From Cyrtodaria siliqua (lineage: Eukaryota > Mollusca > Bivalvia > Adapedonta > Hiatellidae), in contig JAWPHD010011053.1 in the NCBI GenBank assembly GCA_037043455.1, forward strand, positions 1 through 64,000: 64,000 bases of DNA, given 5' to 3'. A program made the translations under genes and the position numbers. Positions within the stretch are counted from its first letter, which is position 1; each line of letters begins with the position of its first letter. Below, one piece after another: positions 11,386-22,500 of this stretch. The notes under the pieces were generated by a model. The model saw nothing but the letters and a program-made list of their open reading frames with translations, was not told the DNA's origin and did no database searches.

Positions 11386-13160
11386 ATTTTCCCACAACTA
11401 CATTTTACACCCGACTAGAAAAACACATTGTAGAAAATTATGCATTAAACAATATAAGTGAAAGTAGGACTGATGTTTTTTTAGCAGGTATGAACAATAT
11501 TTTATTTAATGGTATTCAATTGTTTTATAATGCATCAAGTCATCATACAAATATCAAATTAACTTCAGCTGTAACGTTGAATTAATCATTAATCTTTCTA
11601 CAATTTATATTCAAGGCAGAATTTAAATAATTGAGTTTAAAGAGATGGACAGCAATCTTGTTTTTAATTTATTAAACAACAATTGCAAACATTAAACAGT
11701 TGACATACCTTCTCAAACAGTTGACATATCTTCTCAAAAGTCCTATTTATCTAGGCCCAAGCTTCATTTACATTGAAATAAAAATATGCAGAATTTGCCT
11801 AGAACCTGACATCTTTGTCTGCAGAACTGCAAATTCTTTTGTAGATACTCCATTTACGCTGGAATCAGATTCATGTTTTCTGCCCCCAATTCAATTAACA
11901 TGACGCCAGTCGTCATTTATCTATTTCAACCAATATCCGACAAACAAAAGCCTGTACAACTATATGATAATCAAACCAATGGTCAATATACTCCGACATC
12001 AACAATAGGGTGGAAATATAGATATCTAAGTACTGGCATCATGTTAATTGGCACTTGAAACAACAATTCATAACTTTCACATCTGGTCAACTTCCGGTAT
12101 ATTCAGTAGGTGAAAATAAAGGGGTTTACTCGGACTTTATCCTCAATGTATGTATGAAAAATGAAAATATTAGACCATGATTTAAATTAAATGTATCCAT
12201 ATTGGTGTTTAAAAATCAGACAACACCAAAAGAAGATACATAGATGTACACAAAAAACAAAGCTTTTAATATAATTATCACTACAAACTAGTTTTATGAA
12301 GGGATAAAGTCAGTTGAGCACCAACGATAAACCAACGTCATAATAAAGACCGTTACCGAGCATGACAAAAAATGACGAAATAATCTGGGTTTTAACCCTT
12401 CAACACATCATGGTAATTTTGATTGAAAGGCTTGATTGATCGACAAATTGATTAATGATGATGATGATGAAGATGATGATGATATAAACATCAAAAACTG
12501 GCACTATCACCATGACAACTACCACCATGATTTTATAAATAAAACATTAGACTGAAGAAACATAAGTCCATCGTTGTGTTAGTATTCGATAATGGGGGCA
12601 AAACAAACCTGCTCATGATGATGAAATGATTCCACAGAAGTTCGGAGACAAAATCTGCTTTCAAAAATAATTCACAATTTTGACAGAGCATCATCAATAA
12701 AACTAACCAATCAGTGACCAGAAATAAGACATACCAATACCAATTTGGTAGGTGATAAACTCAGTCTTTATCCTTGATGTACAACCAAGTTTTCTGTTAA
12801 AATTAAGGAATCTACAGCGTATCAAATATATGTATCTTTTAAAATAAAAAATCTTGAAAATTATCATCATTTTACTCTGCCAAAGATTTTTATTTTACTA
12901 TAGAACCTTAGGATAAAAATCGAGTAACACATAATTTATCACCTTCTGAAAATAAAATAAAATCTCAACATCTCTGCAATGAAAAATTATGAATACAGTC
13001 CAACAAATGTTGGTAGACAAAGTCTGCTTGATAATAACAGAAAACTGAATTCAGATCAGTAAATTCAATAAATGTTGGGTTGAACAAAAGATGAAGATAA
13101 TAAAAATGTTTACAAATGTCCAACATGCATTGTGTTCTAACAAAACATCCAGATACTATT
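11386..13160. other. no gene seen apart from the repeat at 12060
   Basis: AT-rich; a GATGATGATG-type run near 12455-12482; CAGTTGACATACCTTCTCAA duplicated at 11697-11735. Frames of 60-67 codons lack any family marks. Confidence 0.5.
12060..12200 (+). repeat. dispersed repeat, also at 50348-50512
   Basis: CATAACTTTCACATCTGGTC, TATTCAGTAGGTGAAAATAA, AGGGGTTTACTCGGACTTTA and TTTAAATTAAATGTATCCAT are shared with 50348-50512. Function and family unknown. Confidence 0.7.
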
Positions 13161-13168
13161 AAAATGTA

Positions 13169-14051
13169 TGAGGGCTGTTCGAAAAGTTTAGAAATAAATA
13201 TTGTTTTTCATAAATTGCCTGATTTTCTGCTATAATCAGTTTTCTTGACAACCCATTATGGGCAGTAAATCACAGTAACCTTGGCAACTAATGACAAGTC
13301 ACTTTCATTTGACATAACATTTACCTGAGAATACAGATTATTTACTTTTAATGGAGAAGGCGAGACTTCTTCATATTTTTGTTCTTATGATAAAGACGAT
13401 ACCATTTAAAATGGGGAAAAAAGGATGCAAGACAAAAATGCAGTATAGAGGATTATGGTTACATTTTATATAAACTTGGGGGTTGTGGGTGGGGAAATGC
13501 CTTCAGTAACCAATGTCACAAACACATTCAAGACGATTTCAGTGTCAATTGTCCTTGTCCATAGACGACAAAACTGATGATGAGATGCCATTATGTGATA
13601 CAGAAGGTTGTGTTATCGATAAAATTGATTATCAGTATTGATTTTGTTAGAACGCGACAGGACTGACAGCGGACACTGAAGCATAGTGCAGTAACTCTTA
13701 ATTATCCAAGATATAATTGAAGCAACACCACACGCTGTTAACATGTATGACTGGGTCAGTAGACAAAGGGGAACCCAACTTGAAGGAGTGTACTTAAGGA
13801 AACTGTGAGCTCTAGTTGCAACTAAGTCAACTAATTTAAACTATTATTGCAAACTACGCATCTCACTTCTCCACCTATACAGACTTTGTTAACTAAACAT
13901 TACAAGGAAAACATTGTACCGTTTTAAAACTAGCATACTTTTTCAAGTTTTATCCACAAATAAATTAGCATTATTTAATGTTTATTTGGGATTACTGTAT
14001 TTTCTTTTTCATTTTATTGACCGACTCTCAAAACTTTCCGAACAAACCCCA
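13169..14051. mobile_element. mariner-like non-autonomous element
   Basis: 883 bp with imperfect inverted ends (TGAGGGCTGTTCGAAAAGTT at left; right end complement TGGGGTTTGTTCGGAAAGTT), flanked by TA at 13167-13168 and 14052-14053. The ends resemble those of the mariner at 26810. The inside has no transposase I can recognise on either strand. Confidence 0.65.
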
Positions 14052-14479
14052 TATGTTTAACACATGTTGGTTTCTAACAAAACAACTAAATAATGAATAT
14101 ATATTCAACATACAAATGTTGGATAACAAAACATCAAGATAAAGAATGAAACATGTTGGGTTCCAACAAATCTAACGAAGACACAAATGAACATATTGCA
14201 AATAAATATTTACATCTTTAATAAACAAGTTCTGAAACATCTAAATGACCACAGACTGGTTTATGTATCAATATCATTCATTTTAATGTTTTTATATTGC
14301 TATGTTCAATATTCTATATATCAGTTTGTACAAACTTTATTGCAAGAATGTTTACTAACTTTCCAAAATACTAACTTTACACCAGCATCAAATTTCAGTA
14401 GTAAAACTTTAATTGGCAACAACTGGATGAAGACTTTAAAGGCTTAACCCATCAAATAATGCGTATTTTACATATCTCA

Positions 14480-14635
14480 ACACCATGTGTAATACTCTCT
14501 ACACCATGTATACATAATCTCTAAACCATGTGAAATACTCTCTACACCATGTGTACATAATCTCTAAACCATGTGTAATACTCTCTACATCATGTGTACA
14601 TAATCTCTAAACCATGTGTAATACTCTCTACACCC
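14480..14635 (+). repeat. 48-bp tandem repeat (about 3.5 copies)
   Basis: Unit CACCATGTGTACATAATCTC, TAAACCATGTGTAATACTCT, CTA with small variants. Confidence 0.85.
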
Positions 14636-14964
14636 TATTGTGCATGTTCAAGATGTAAATAACTTGCGCTGATAATATACACATCTAAATTAGCCTAGCA
14701 AAACATGTTGTTTTTTTTTTCATACCGCCATTTTGAATTTTGTTTATTTTGATCTCACACTATTTACATTGGTAGTCATCATTGAGCATTGTAGCATGGT
14801 TGGTGACATTTCCTTTGGTGAATGCAGAGAATTAAATCGTTTAATTTATGGTAACTAAAGAGGCATGGCTATACCGTACCACAACTACCAGATATTGGAA
14901 TTAGAGTACGGCCACTATGACATCACAGTGTTACTAAGTACACCATGCTACAAAAAAGATAGAG

Positions 14965-15048
14965 TCTGTCTCAGCTCGTTGGTTATTTAAGTATCTCGAT
15001 GGGCTAGCCCATCTTGGTGTTTAAATAGGCCAACTCGCTGAGACCAGA
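14965..15048. repeat. imperfect palindrome centred on GGGCTAGCCC
   Basis: AGTCTGTCTCAGCTCGTTGG at left pairs with CCAACTCGCTGAGACCAGAC at right around GATGGGCTAGCCCATC. A second, stronger palindrome follows at 15061. Confidence 0.75.
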
Positions 15049-15060
15049 CTATATTATACA

Positions 15061-15197
15061 ATTATGGACTTTTCAGCTGTTATACATGATGTGATATGCA
15101 CCAAAAAAATCATTATTGACCGAGGCGATAGCCGAGGTCAATAATGATTTTTTGGTACATATCAACATCATGTATAACAGCTGAAAAGTCCATAACT
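15061..15197. repeat. near-perfect palindrome, 60-bp arms
   Basis: Left arm ATTATGGACTTTTCAGCTGT ... TCATTATTGACC and right arm GGTCAATAATGATTTTTTGG ... ACAGCTGAAAAGTCCATAA with loop around GCGATAGC. Short tandem words AACAGGTCAATATCAAAAA follow at 15235-15318. Confidence 0.85.
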
Positions 15198-15916
15198 GTT
15201 TTATTATATAACCCTCAATTTACAATTATATAAAACAGGTCAATATCAAAAAAACAATTATATAAAACAGGTCAATATCAAAAAAACAGGTCAATATCAA
15301 AAAAACAGGTCAATATCGCTAGATATTTTTTCTAAAAAATTACTTTTTAGCCAATGAAAACGCGTCTATTTATAGGTTATATAATAATACATAATACTGA
15401 CAGTGAATGCTATATAATAACTATGGAAGCCTTCAGGGGTCATAAACATGTTTATTTTGTTATTATTTTATGTCTTCCCTGTCGAAACCAAGGATTAAAT
15501 GTCGAGGTGAGCTTAAATTGGGCTACTGATATGGACATTATCTGTTTAATATTGCTGGTATGTACATATAATAATAGTTTTGTCTTCCTTTTAAGCCAAC
15601 TTGACAAGCATACGTATCTAAGGCACAGACGAAAATCTTGAAAAACTTATTGATCATCAAAATAGTACCTTGATGTTTTTTTAACTTTAAAACTGAATAC
15701 GGAAAGACAAGTTAGAGTGATGCCTCACATGTTTAAGAAACCAGATTGCCGTGTGTCCCTTTAACATTAAACTTAAATACCACCATTTAAAGCGCACAAT
15801 TACAGAAACATCATGTTGCAATATCATTACAAAAACTTTGAATAATTTTGTATTATGCATTTCTATTTAAAATGGTTGTATCAGTTTACAAGACTGAGGT
15901 ACATGTTTATGACTAT

Positions 15917-17580
15917 TAATTGAATGTTGAACAATACAGAGTAACCTGCACTACTCTTACTAACGTCAAGATGCCTACGGCTCTTTACATGAATGTTGAA
16001 CAATACAGAGTAACCTCCCCTACTCTTACTAACGTCAAGATGCCTATGGCTCTTTACATGAATGTTGAACAATACAGAGTAACCTCCCCTACTCTTACTA
16101 ACGTCAAGATGCCTACGGCTCTTTACATGAATGTTGAACAATACAGAGTAACCTGCCCTACTCTTACTAACGCCAAGATGCCTACGGCTCTTTACATGAA
16201 TGTTGAACAATACAGAGTGACCTCCCCTACTCTTACTAACGTCAAGATGCCTACGGCTCTTTACATGAATGTTGAACAATACAGAGTGACCTCCCCTACT
16301 CTTACTAACGCCAAGATGCCTACGGCTCTTTACATGAATGTTGAACAATACAGAGTGACCTCCCCTACTCTTACTAACGCCAAGATGCCTACGGCTCTTT
16401 ACATGAATGTTGAACAATACAGAGTGACCTCCCCTACTCTTACTAACGTCAAGATGCCTACGGCTCTTTACATGAATGTTGAACAATACAGAGTGACCTC
16501 CCCTACTCTTACTAACGTCAAGATGCCTACGGCTCTTTACATGAATGTTGAACAATACAGAGTGACCTCCCCTACTCTTACTAACGTCAAGATGCCTACG
16601 GCTCTTTACATGAATGTTGAACAATACAGAGTAACCTGCCCTACTCTTACTAACGTCAAGATGCCTACGGCTCTTTACATGAATGTTGAACAATACAGAG
16701 TAACCTGCCCTACTCTTACTAACGTAAAGATGCCTACGGCTCTTTACATGAATGTTGAACAATACAGAGTAACCTCCCCTACTCTTACTAACGTCAAGAT
16801 GCCTATGGCTCTTTACATGAATGTTGAACAATACAGAGTAACCTCCCCTACTCTTACTAACGTCAAGATGCCTATGGCTCTTTACATGAATGTTGAACAA
16901 TACAGAGTAACCTCCCCTACTCTTACTAATGTCAAGATGCCTATGGCTCTTTAAATGAATGTTGAACAATACAGAGTAACCTGCCCTACTCTTACTAATG
17001 TCAAGATGCCTACGGCTCTTTACATGAATGTTGAACAATACAGAGTAACCTCCCCTACTCTTACTAACGTCAAGATGCCTACGGCTCTTTACATGAATGT
17101 TGAACAATACAGAGTAACCTGCCCTACTCTTACTAACGCCAAGATGCCTACGGCTCTTTACATGAATGTTGAACAATACAGAGTAACCTGCCCTACTCTT
17201 ACTAACGTCAAGATGCCTACGGCTCTTTACATGAATGTTGAACAATACAGAGTAACCTCCCCTACTCTTACTAATGTCAAGATGCCTATGGCTCTTTACA
17301 TGAATGTTGAACAATACAGAGTAACCTGCCCTACTCTTACTAATGTCAAGATGCCTACGGCTCTTTACATGAATGTTGAACAATACAGAGTAACCTCCCC
17401 TACTCTTACTAACGTCAAGATGCCTACGGCTCTTTACATGAATGTTGAACAATACAGAGTAACCTGCCCTACTCTTACTAACGCCAAGATGCCTACGGCT
17501 CTTTACATGAATGTTGAACAATACAGAGTAACATGCCCTACTCTTACTAACGTCAAGATGCCTACGGCTCTTTATATGTT
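15917..17580 (+). repeat. 69-bp minisatellite (about 24 copies) inside an S2 SINE
   Basis: Unit of 69 bp: ATGAATGTTGAACAATACAG, AGTAACCTCCCCTACTCTTA, CTAACGTCAAGATGCCTACG, GCTCTTTAC. The unit length is a multiple of three, so both strands stay open for hundreds of codons (23-residue repeats); no start, signal or family supports a protein. Flanks are S2: AATTGAATGTTG at left and GAGGATAGACTCCGATACAC with GTTTACGTCCCCAT at right, and the unit's CCTACTCTTACTAACGTCAA matches the S2 body CCTACTCTTATTACCGAAAA. Confidence 0.93.
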
Positions 17581-17880
17581 TTGAGGATAGACTCCGATAC
17601 ACGGGACCTTCCAGTTTACGTCCCCATCAGACAGACGATGGTAAAGCAAAGTGTGTTGCCGAGGAACACACCGACAAACCTCAATGGTGCCAGTAGGCTT
17701 GAACCCAGGTCCAGGTCAAGCTATCCACCAGGCCATGCATCCCCGACACGTACCGGTACATGAACCCAGGTCCAGGTCAAGCTATCCACCAGGCCGTGCA
17801 TCCCCAACATGTACCGGTACATGAACCCAGGTCCAGGTCAAGCTATCTACCAGGCCATGCCATCCATCCCCTACATGTAC
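17581..17880 (-). mobile_element. S2 SINE head region with a 3-copy tandem of its tRNA-like part
   Basis: Follows the 69-bp array and continues the S2 body. On the minus strand a B-box-like GGGTTCAAGCC and an A-box-like TGGCCTGGTGGATAG are visible. The block GAACCCAGGTCCAGGTCAAG with CTATCCACCAGGCC is repeated three times at about 58-63 bp spacing, each followed by GTACCGGTACATG or a variant. Confidence 0.7.
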
Positions 17881-18107
17881 ATGAAAATATCAGTGGCACA
17901 GTTTAGCCTCCAGAAATACCAAATCTATTTCTGGATAATAGTTCAATATTTGAACACTCCTGTTTTAATTTCTAAATCTAGTCTACAAAAATATATTGCT
18001 CAAAGAAAAAACTCTCTAATTCTTTCACCTTTATTTAATGATATTGTATGCAATAGGATTTAAAGTAAAAATGATAATTAAATCAAGATGCAAGTTTTAT
18101 TGTTGAT

Positions 18108-18246
18108 TCGTTGTTTGTTTGTTTAGGGATTAACGCAATATTTTAGCACATTTTAGGCTATGAGCACTTTGACAGTCTATTTTTAATGGTGGAGGCAGAC
18201 TACCCACTTATTCCTGGGTAGAACCAGAACTGTATACCTCCTGCCA
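18108..18246 (-). mobile_element. S1 SINE, 5'-truncated
   Basis: Tail TTGTTTGTTTGTTTAGGG and body AATGGTGGAGGCAGACTACC through TGTATACCTCCTGCCA, without head. The end of a TTAA MITE (ATATTGCCACGTGTCCCTTT) follows at 18268-18289. Confidence 0.72.
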
Positions 18247-18527
18247 TATTTTTAATTTAATAATACTTCCATATTGCCACGTGTCCCTTTAATACTTCAC
18301 GTTTCAGCATCCTCATGACTCAAAGCCACAGTAAGACTACTCCTTGCACTATTCATCAAATTCAACATTTAACATTTATTAAATTCTGACGATATTTGGA
18401 GATACATTTCGAAGTTAATGAGCACGCGCCGCAAGAGCCTCACATTATATCATTTTGCCAACTCGTTTAATAAATTCAATAATGATCGAGTACTCATGTA
18501 AGATCCTCTATATGTCATTTTTATCAT

Positions 18528-18660
18528 GAATTTAATCCTTTTTAATTTTAGTTTAAGTCAGTAAGATTTAATTTGATCATTTTAAATTTTAGTTTAAGTC
18601 AGTAAGATTTAATTTGATCATTTTAAATTTTAGTTTAAGTCAGTAAGATTTAATATGATC
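18528..18660 (+). repeat. 46-bp tandem repeat (3 copies)
   Basis: TTTTAGTTTAAGTCAGTAAG and ATTTAATTTGATCATTTTAA recur three times. Confidence 0.88.
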
Positions 18661-18825
18661 GTAACAATCCCACTTCACTATCGATTATGGCGATGTTAAT
18701 GTTTTCGTTACAATTTGAAACAGATGCATCTGTTTAGTCAATACATCCCGCCTCATTCTCAGATAAGTGATAGTTTGTGTTAGAGTATTTACAAAGGGTA
18801 CCAATGTGATATTCTGGCAAGTGAT

Positions 18826-19008
18826 GGTTGGATGGTTGGTTGAATGCTGTTTGTCATTTTCAGCACATGTTAGGCTGTATATGATGGTTGACTGTTTCGT
18901 GGTGGAGGCAGACTACCCACTACCAGTACTGTATACCTTCCGCCATCCGTAAGAATTGACACTTGACAAGTCGAGCTCCCAGCGGGATTCGCACCCGCAG
19001 CTGTGAGT
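18826..19008 (-). mobile_element. S1 SINE with partial tRNA head
   Basis: Body GTGGTGGAGGCAGACTACCC, spacer CATCCGTAAGAATTGAC, then AAGTCGAGCTCCCAGCGGGA and the B-box complement GGATTCGCACCCGCAG. The head stops before the A box. In or near the 3' untranslated part of the kinesin gene. Confidence 0.75.
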
Positions 19009-19381
19009 GGCGAGAATTGAGAATGACAAATAGTTACTAAAACTTACGTTAATGTGGTAAACATATGCTATCCATGTTATACACGGATTATGCTTGTGAA
19101 ATACATAAGCGAGGTTACAATGAAACATGTGGCAACCAGGTAAAATATATGTAATTCACATCTAGCTAGTTTTTCTGTGTTTGACACTTTCTTTGGCACA
19201 ATACTTATAATCAAATGCTTGCAAAAAATAACAAGCTTTTTTGTTTAAAAAGAAAAAGATTCCATACTGGACCACTGCAGTACTTGTAAACATCAATTCT
19301 AAGTCAGTATAAACACATATAAAACAAAAGACGGATACATTTTTTCCATCAGTGATCAGGGTCAGTTTAGAGTTCGATGAC

Positions 19382-19561
19382 CTATTTCCTCCGTTTTTGT
19401 GCGATTCCAGTGATCGGGGTCAATTTAGAGTTTGATGAAGGTGTGCTTGGTTTCAGAGCGGCGTTTCCTCGCTGTGGGGTGGATACCGTCCTGGTCTGAG
19501 GCGTGGATATGGTACGTGACTGTGGCGTGGATACTGTTCTAGCCGGGGATGATGGCTCGCT
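19382..19561 (-). CDS. KIFC3-like last coding exon, Ser/Thr-Pro-rich tail (residues 835-893)
   Basis: 180 nt including the TAG stop at 19382-19384. Acceptor actatttacag. It begins SEPSSPA and has three tandem copies of RT(V/I)STPQ(S/T), then [19 protein letters not shown] and a basic end AQKRRK. The many SP/TP sites and the basic terminus fit a regulated tail; KIFC3 of vertebrates also ends in a Ser/Pro/Arg-rich tail. The exon is joined by frame and acceptor only, hence slightly lower confidence. Confidence 0.78.
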   Translation of the reverse strand, partial: SEPSSPARTVSTPQSRTISTPQTRTVSTPQRGNAALKPSTPSSNSKLTPITGIAQKRRK

Positions 19562-22500
19562 CTGTAAATAGTGAAGTTTTATGGAATTATTGCAAAAATA
19601 AAATGTACGAAAATGCTTCTCTAAAAATGTTGAATTGTTACTATAACGCACTTTCCAAATATCCTACAATCTGATTTGTTGATCCGTGAACATCTGCTAC
19701 CTGGTTATATCTTGTTAGTATATACCACCGGTAATTTTCCAAGACTAGAGAGTAATGGATTCAAACTCTGCATTTTCACAAAATAGCCGACATCAAGGTA
19801 AAACCACGCGAGAACTAAATCAAACAGATTAAAATGAACGTAAGCTTTAATACTTATAAAGGGAATACTTCAGGTATCTCGTGCACGTCCGACTTAAAAT
19901 TTACAAATAATGATATTTTCTATTCCATGGGGCCTTAACATAACCTCTTGTTTACAAGGAAATCAATTTTACACAGTTTTATGTGCTATCCTAAATCTCA
20001 CATCAGGGTTAATTTTAGCATTTTATGCCCAATTTCACTCAAAATCTATGGAGAATAAATGTTTTAGACCCGAAAAACACGAAGCTAACATCATAATTTG
20101 ATTGATATACTGTGTACAAAGTTTCATTGTTGTAAACCTAATACTTTGAAAGTTATAAGCCACAATCATGTAAAAGGCAAGGTTAAGTTCCATGTTAGAC
20201 CTTTTTTTCACAAGAGAATAATTAAAAAAATATGAACCAGAGAGTTATAGGCCTTTATCAGATATATTCACTGGATCATGTTGAAGATGTGTACAAAGTT
20301 TCATTGTTGTAGACCTTATACTTTGAAAGTTATTAGCCACAATCAGTTGTTATGTAAAAGTTACCGGACAGACGGACGGACAACGCCACAACATAATATG
20401 TCTCTACAGGTGTCTAAAAGTAAACAAACTTACCTGAATACTAATACAATTCAAATACTTAATGAATCAAACTGTTAAAGGGACACATGGCAATCTTATG
20501 TGCCAATCTTGAATTATTTCTCAGTGTGTTCCCCCATCTTTTAATACAATTTTTATATTTTACTGCAAAGTTGGATTTCACATTTTCCTGTTTTGTGTTT
20601 GTTGTTATGAATTATATGAGAAATTACAAAGTATGATTTGTTAATACTTAAAACGTGTGAAGAAAAAAAATGAAGCATTAGGCCGTAAGTCTTTTAACCA
20701 TTAACCTCCTACATATATATAATGGACTGTCTTTCTTTGAATTCAGACCATTCCATTTATATGACAAAGGGGTGTTTTGGGGAGAAATGACTGATCAGCA
20801 GCCAGACATTGTAAACCCTGATCAGCCTGCGAGACTTGAAGGCTGATCTGGGTTTACAATGGACGTGAAGGCTATTATAATCGTGCTTAGCGGGTTAAGG
20901 GTTAAGGCTCAAGATTGCCGTCCCTATAAACAGAAGACCTGTAATTGTGCTCACTGAAATATAAGCTGATGCATACGCATGATATATCAAAAGCACTCGC
21001 AACAAAATAACATAAAATCTCAAGCCATCTCATCAACTCATAAAAATACAGCGAAATCTACAATTACCGGTAAACTAAATGAAAACCTGACACATACATA
21101 TTGTTTATCAATTCTACCTAAATTGTAAGACTGCCTAAAAGTGGTGATTTTAACTCTTATTTCCAGTCTAAAAATGTTTATGATACAAAAATATGTATGT
21201 ATTTTTCTAATTGTCACACGCCTGGTGACCACAAATCTGAAGAAAAAAAAATTGTAGTTTGAAACTTTTGGGAAAAAATACACAAACTTGCCAAAAAATG
21301 GAAAAAAATGGGAATAGAATCAAGTCTCCACTATCTTCATATAAATATTGAAAATTACAAAAATATTTACAGAAATTCCCATGTATGACAAATATTACAC
21401 AAATAGCACAGTTTTGTCTCGTGCAATGAGTGCTACAGCACAGCAGTAGTCTCGTGCAAAGAATGCTACTAGTTCTACTGTTAATACTGCCAGAATACAA
21501 GCTATACACAGCTAGCTACCATCGAGTTCTTTTTATGGATAATTGTTTTAAGTTTTATATTTCCAACTATCACAAATCCCTGAAAAACATCCCAGAACCA
21601 TTCAAGTGAATAAAAGATGTGCTATATAACAAGCAGGACAGCAATTTTTTTACCTTATATATGTATAACAGAGGCCTACAGTTTTACAGGCCTCTTCCCA
21701 ATTTACTGTTTTTTTCCCAACTGTGGCAGAAATTATTCCCAATCAGAAAGCAGCAGTCTCTCAGAATGTGAGGAAAAGCATTAATTGCAATGTGTTTCTG
21801 TCTGTTAAGTCAGTTCTGACTGAGAAGTCAGTAATTATAATAAAAAATGAATGAAAATATAAATACTTGATTGATGAAATCTTATATATTTCCCAAAATG
21901 AGAAATAAGCGTGTTTTTTCCCCAAAATGGACAGGCCTGGACCGGTTCCCGATTTTGTTAAAAAAGAAGCCCAGACAACTGACTTTCAGTAAGATTATAT
22001 GTAGACCAAAGATTCTAGACTCTTCTGGACTTTATAATGATCACTTGTAAAAGACAAACTTTTAAATACACATACATTATTTTATTAAAACTCGTTTATT
22101 GTTTTTTTTAACTTGTAGAGAACTCTTCGCGGTAACTTTAACATGTAAGCAAATCGACATGTAAGAATATCAAATTAAAAAGCATGCACGGAAGCAAGCA
22201 CAAAAGCAAACAAACGACACAAAGTCCTGGTTACCTTTGTTTCACCTTGACCTTCCTGTAAATACACATGCAACATATGGTTAAATACCAGACTATTAGA
22301 ACAACAATCCATAACCCTGATAACATTAACTACAATATTCTATTGTTTGAGGCACATTTCCCAACTATGAAACCCTTCACCACAAACTCTGTTACAGGAC
22401 TGCTAAGCATGCGAATATCCATTAATTACACGAATATCCATTAATTACAGGGTTAAGTTACATACACTAATTACCAGACAATTAGTAGCATATCCATATG

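Noticed and set aside
10869..11397. Minus-strand repeat frames of 172 and 124 codons
   Set aside because: By-products of the 47-bp minisatellite in two frames.
15881..17602. Long repeat proteins on both strands (573, 344 and 209 codons)
   Set aside because: They follow from a 69-bp repeat whose length is a multiple of three; the repeat derives from a SINE, and no start, signal or family is visible. Kept only as a low-interest finding.
19910..20101. Small hydrophobic protein of 63 codons
   Set aside because: It lies in a dispersed repeat also found at 57240-57400, where the frame is not conserved.
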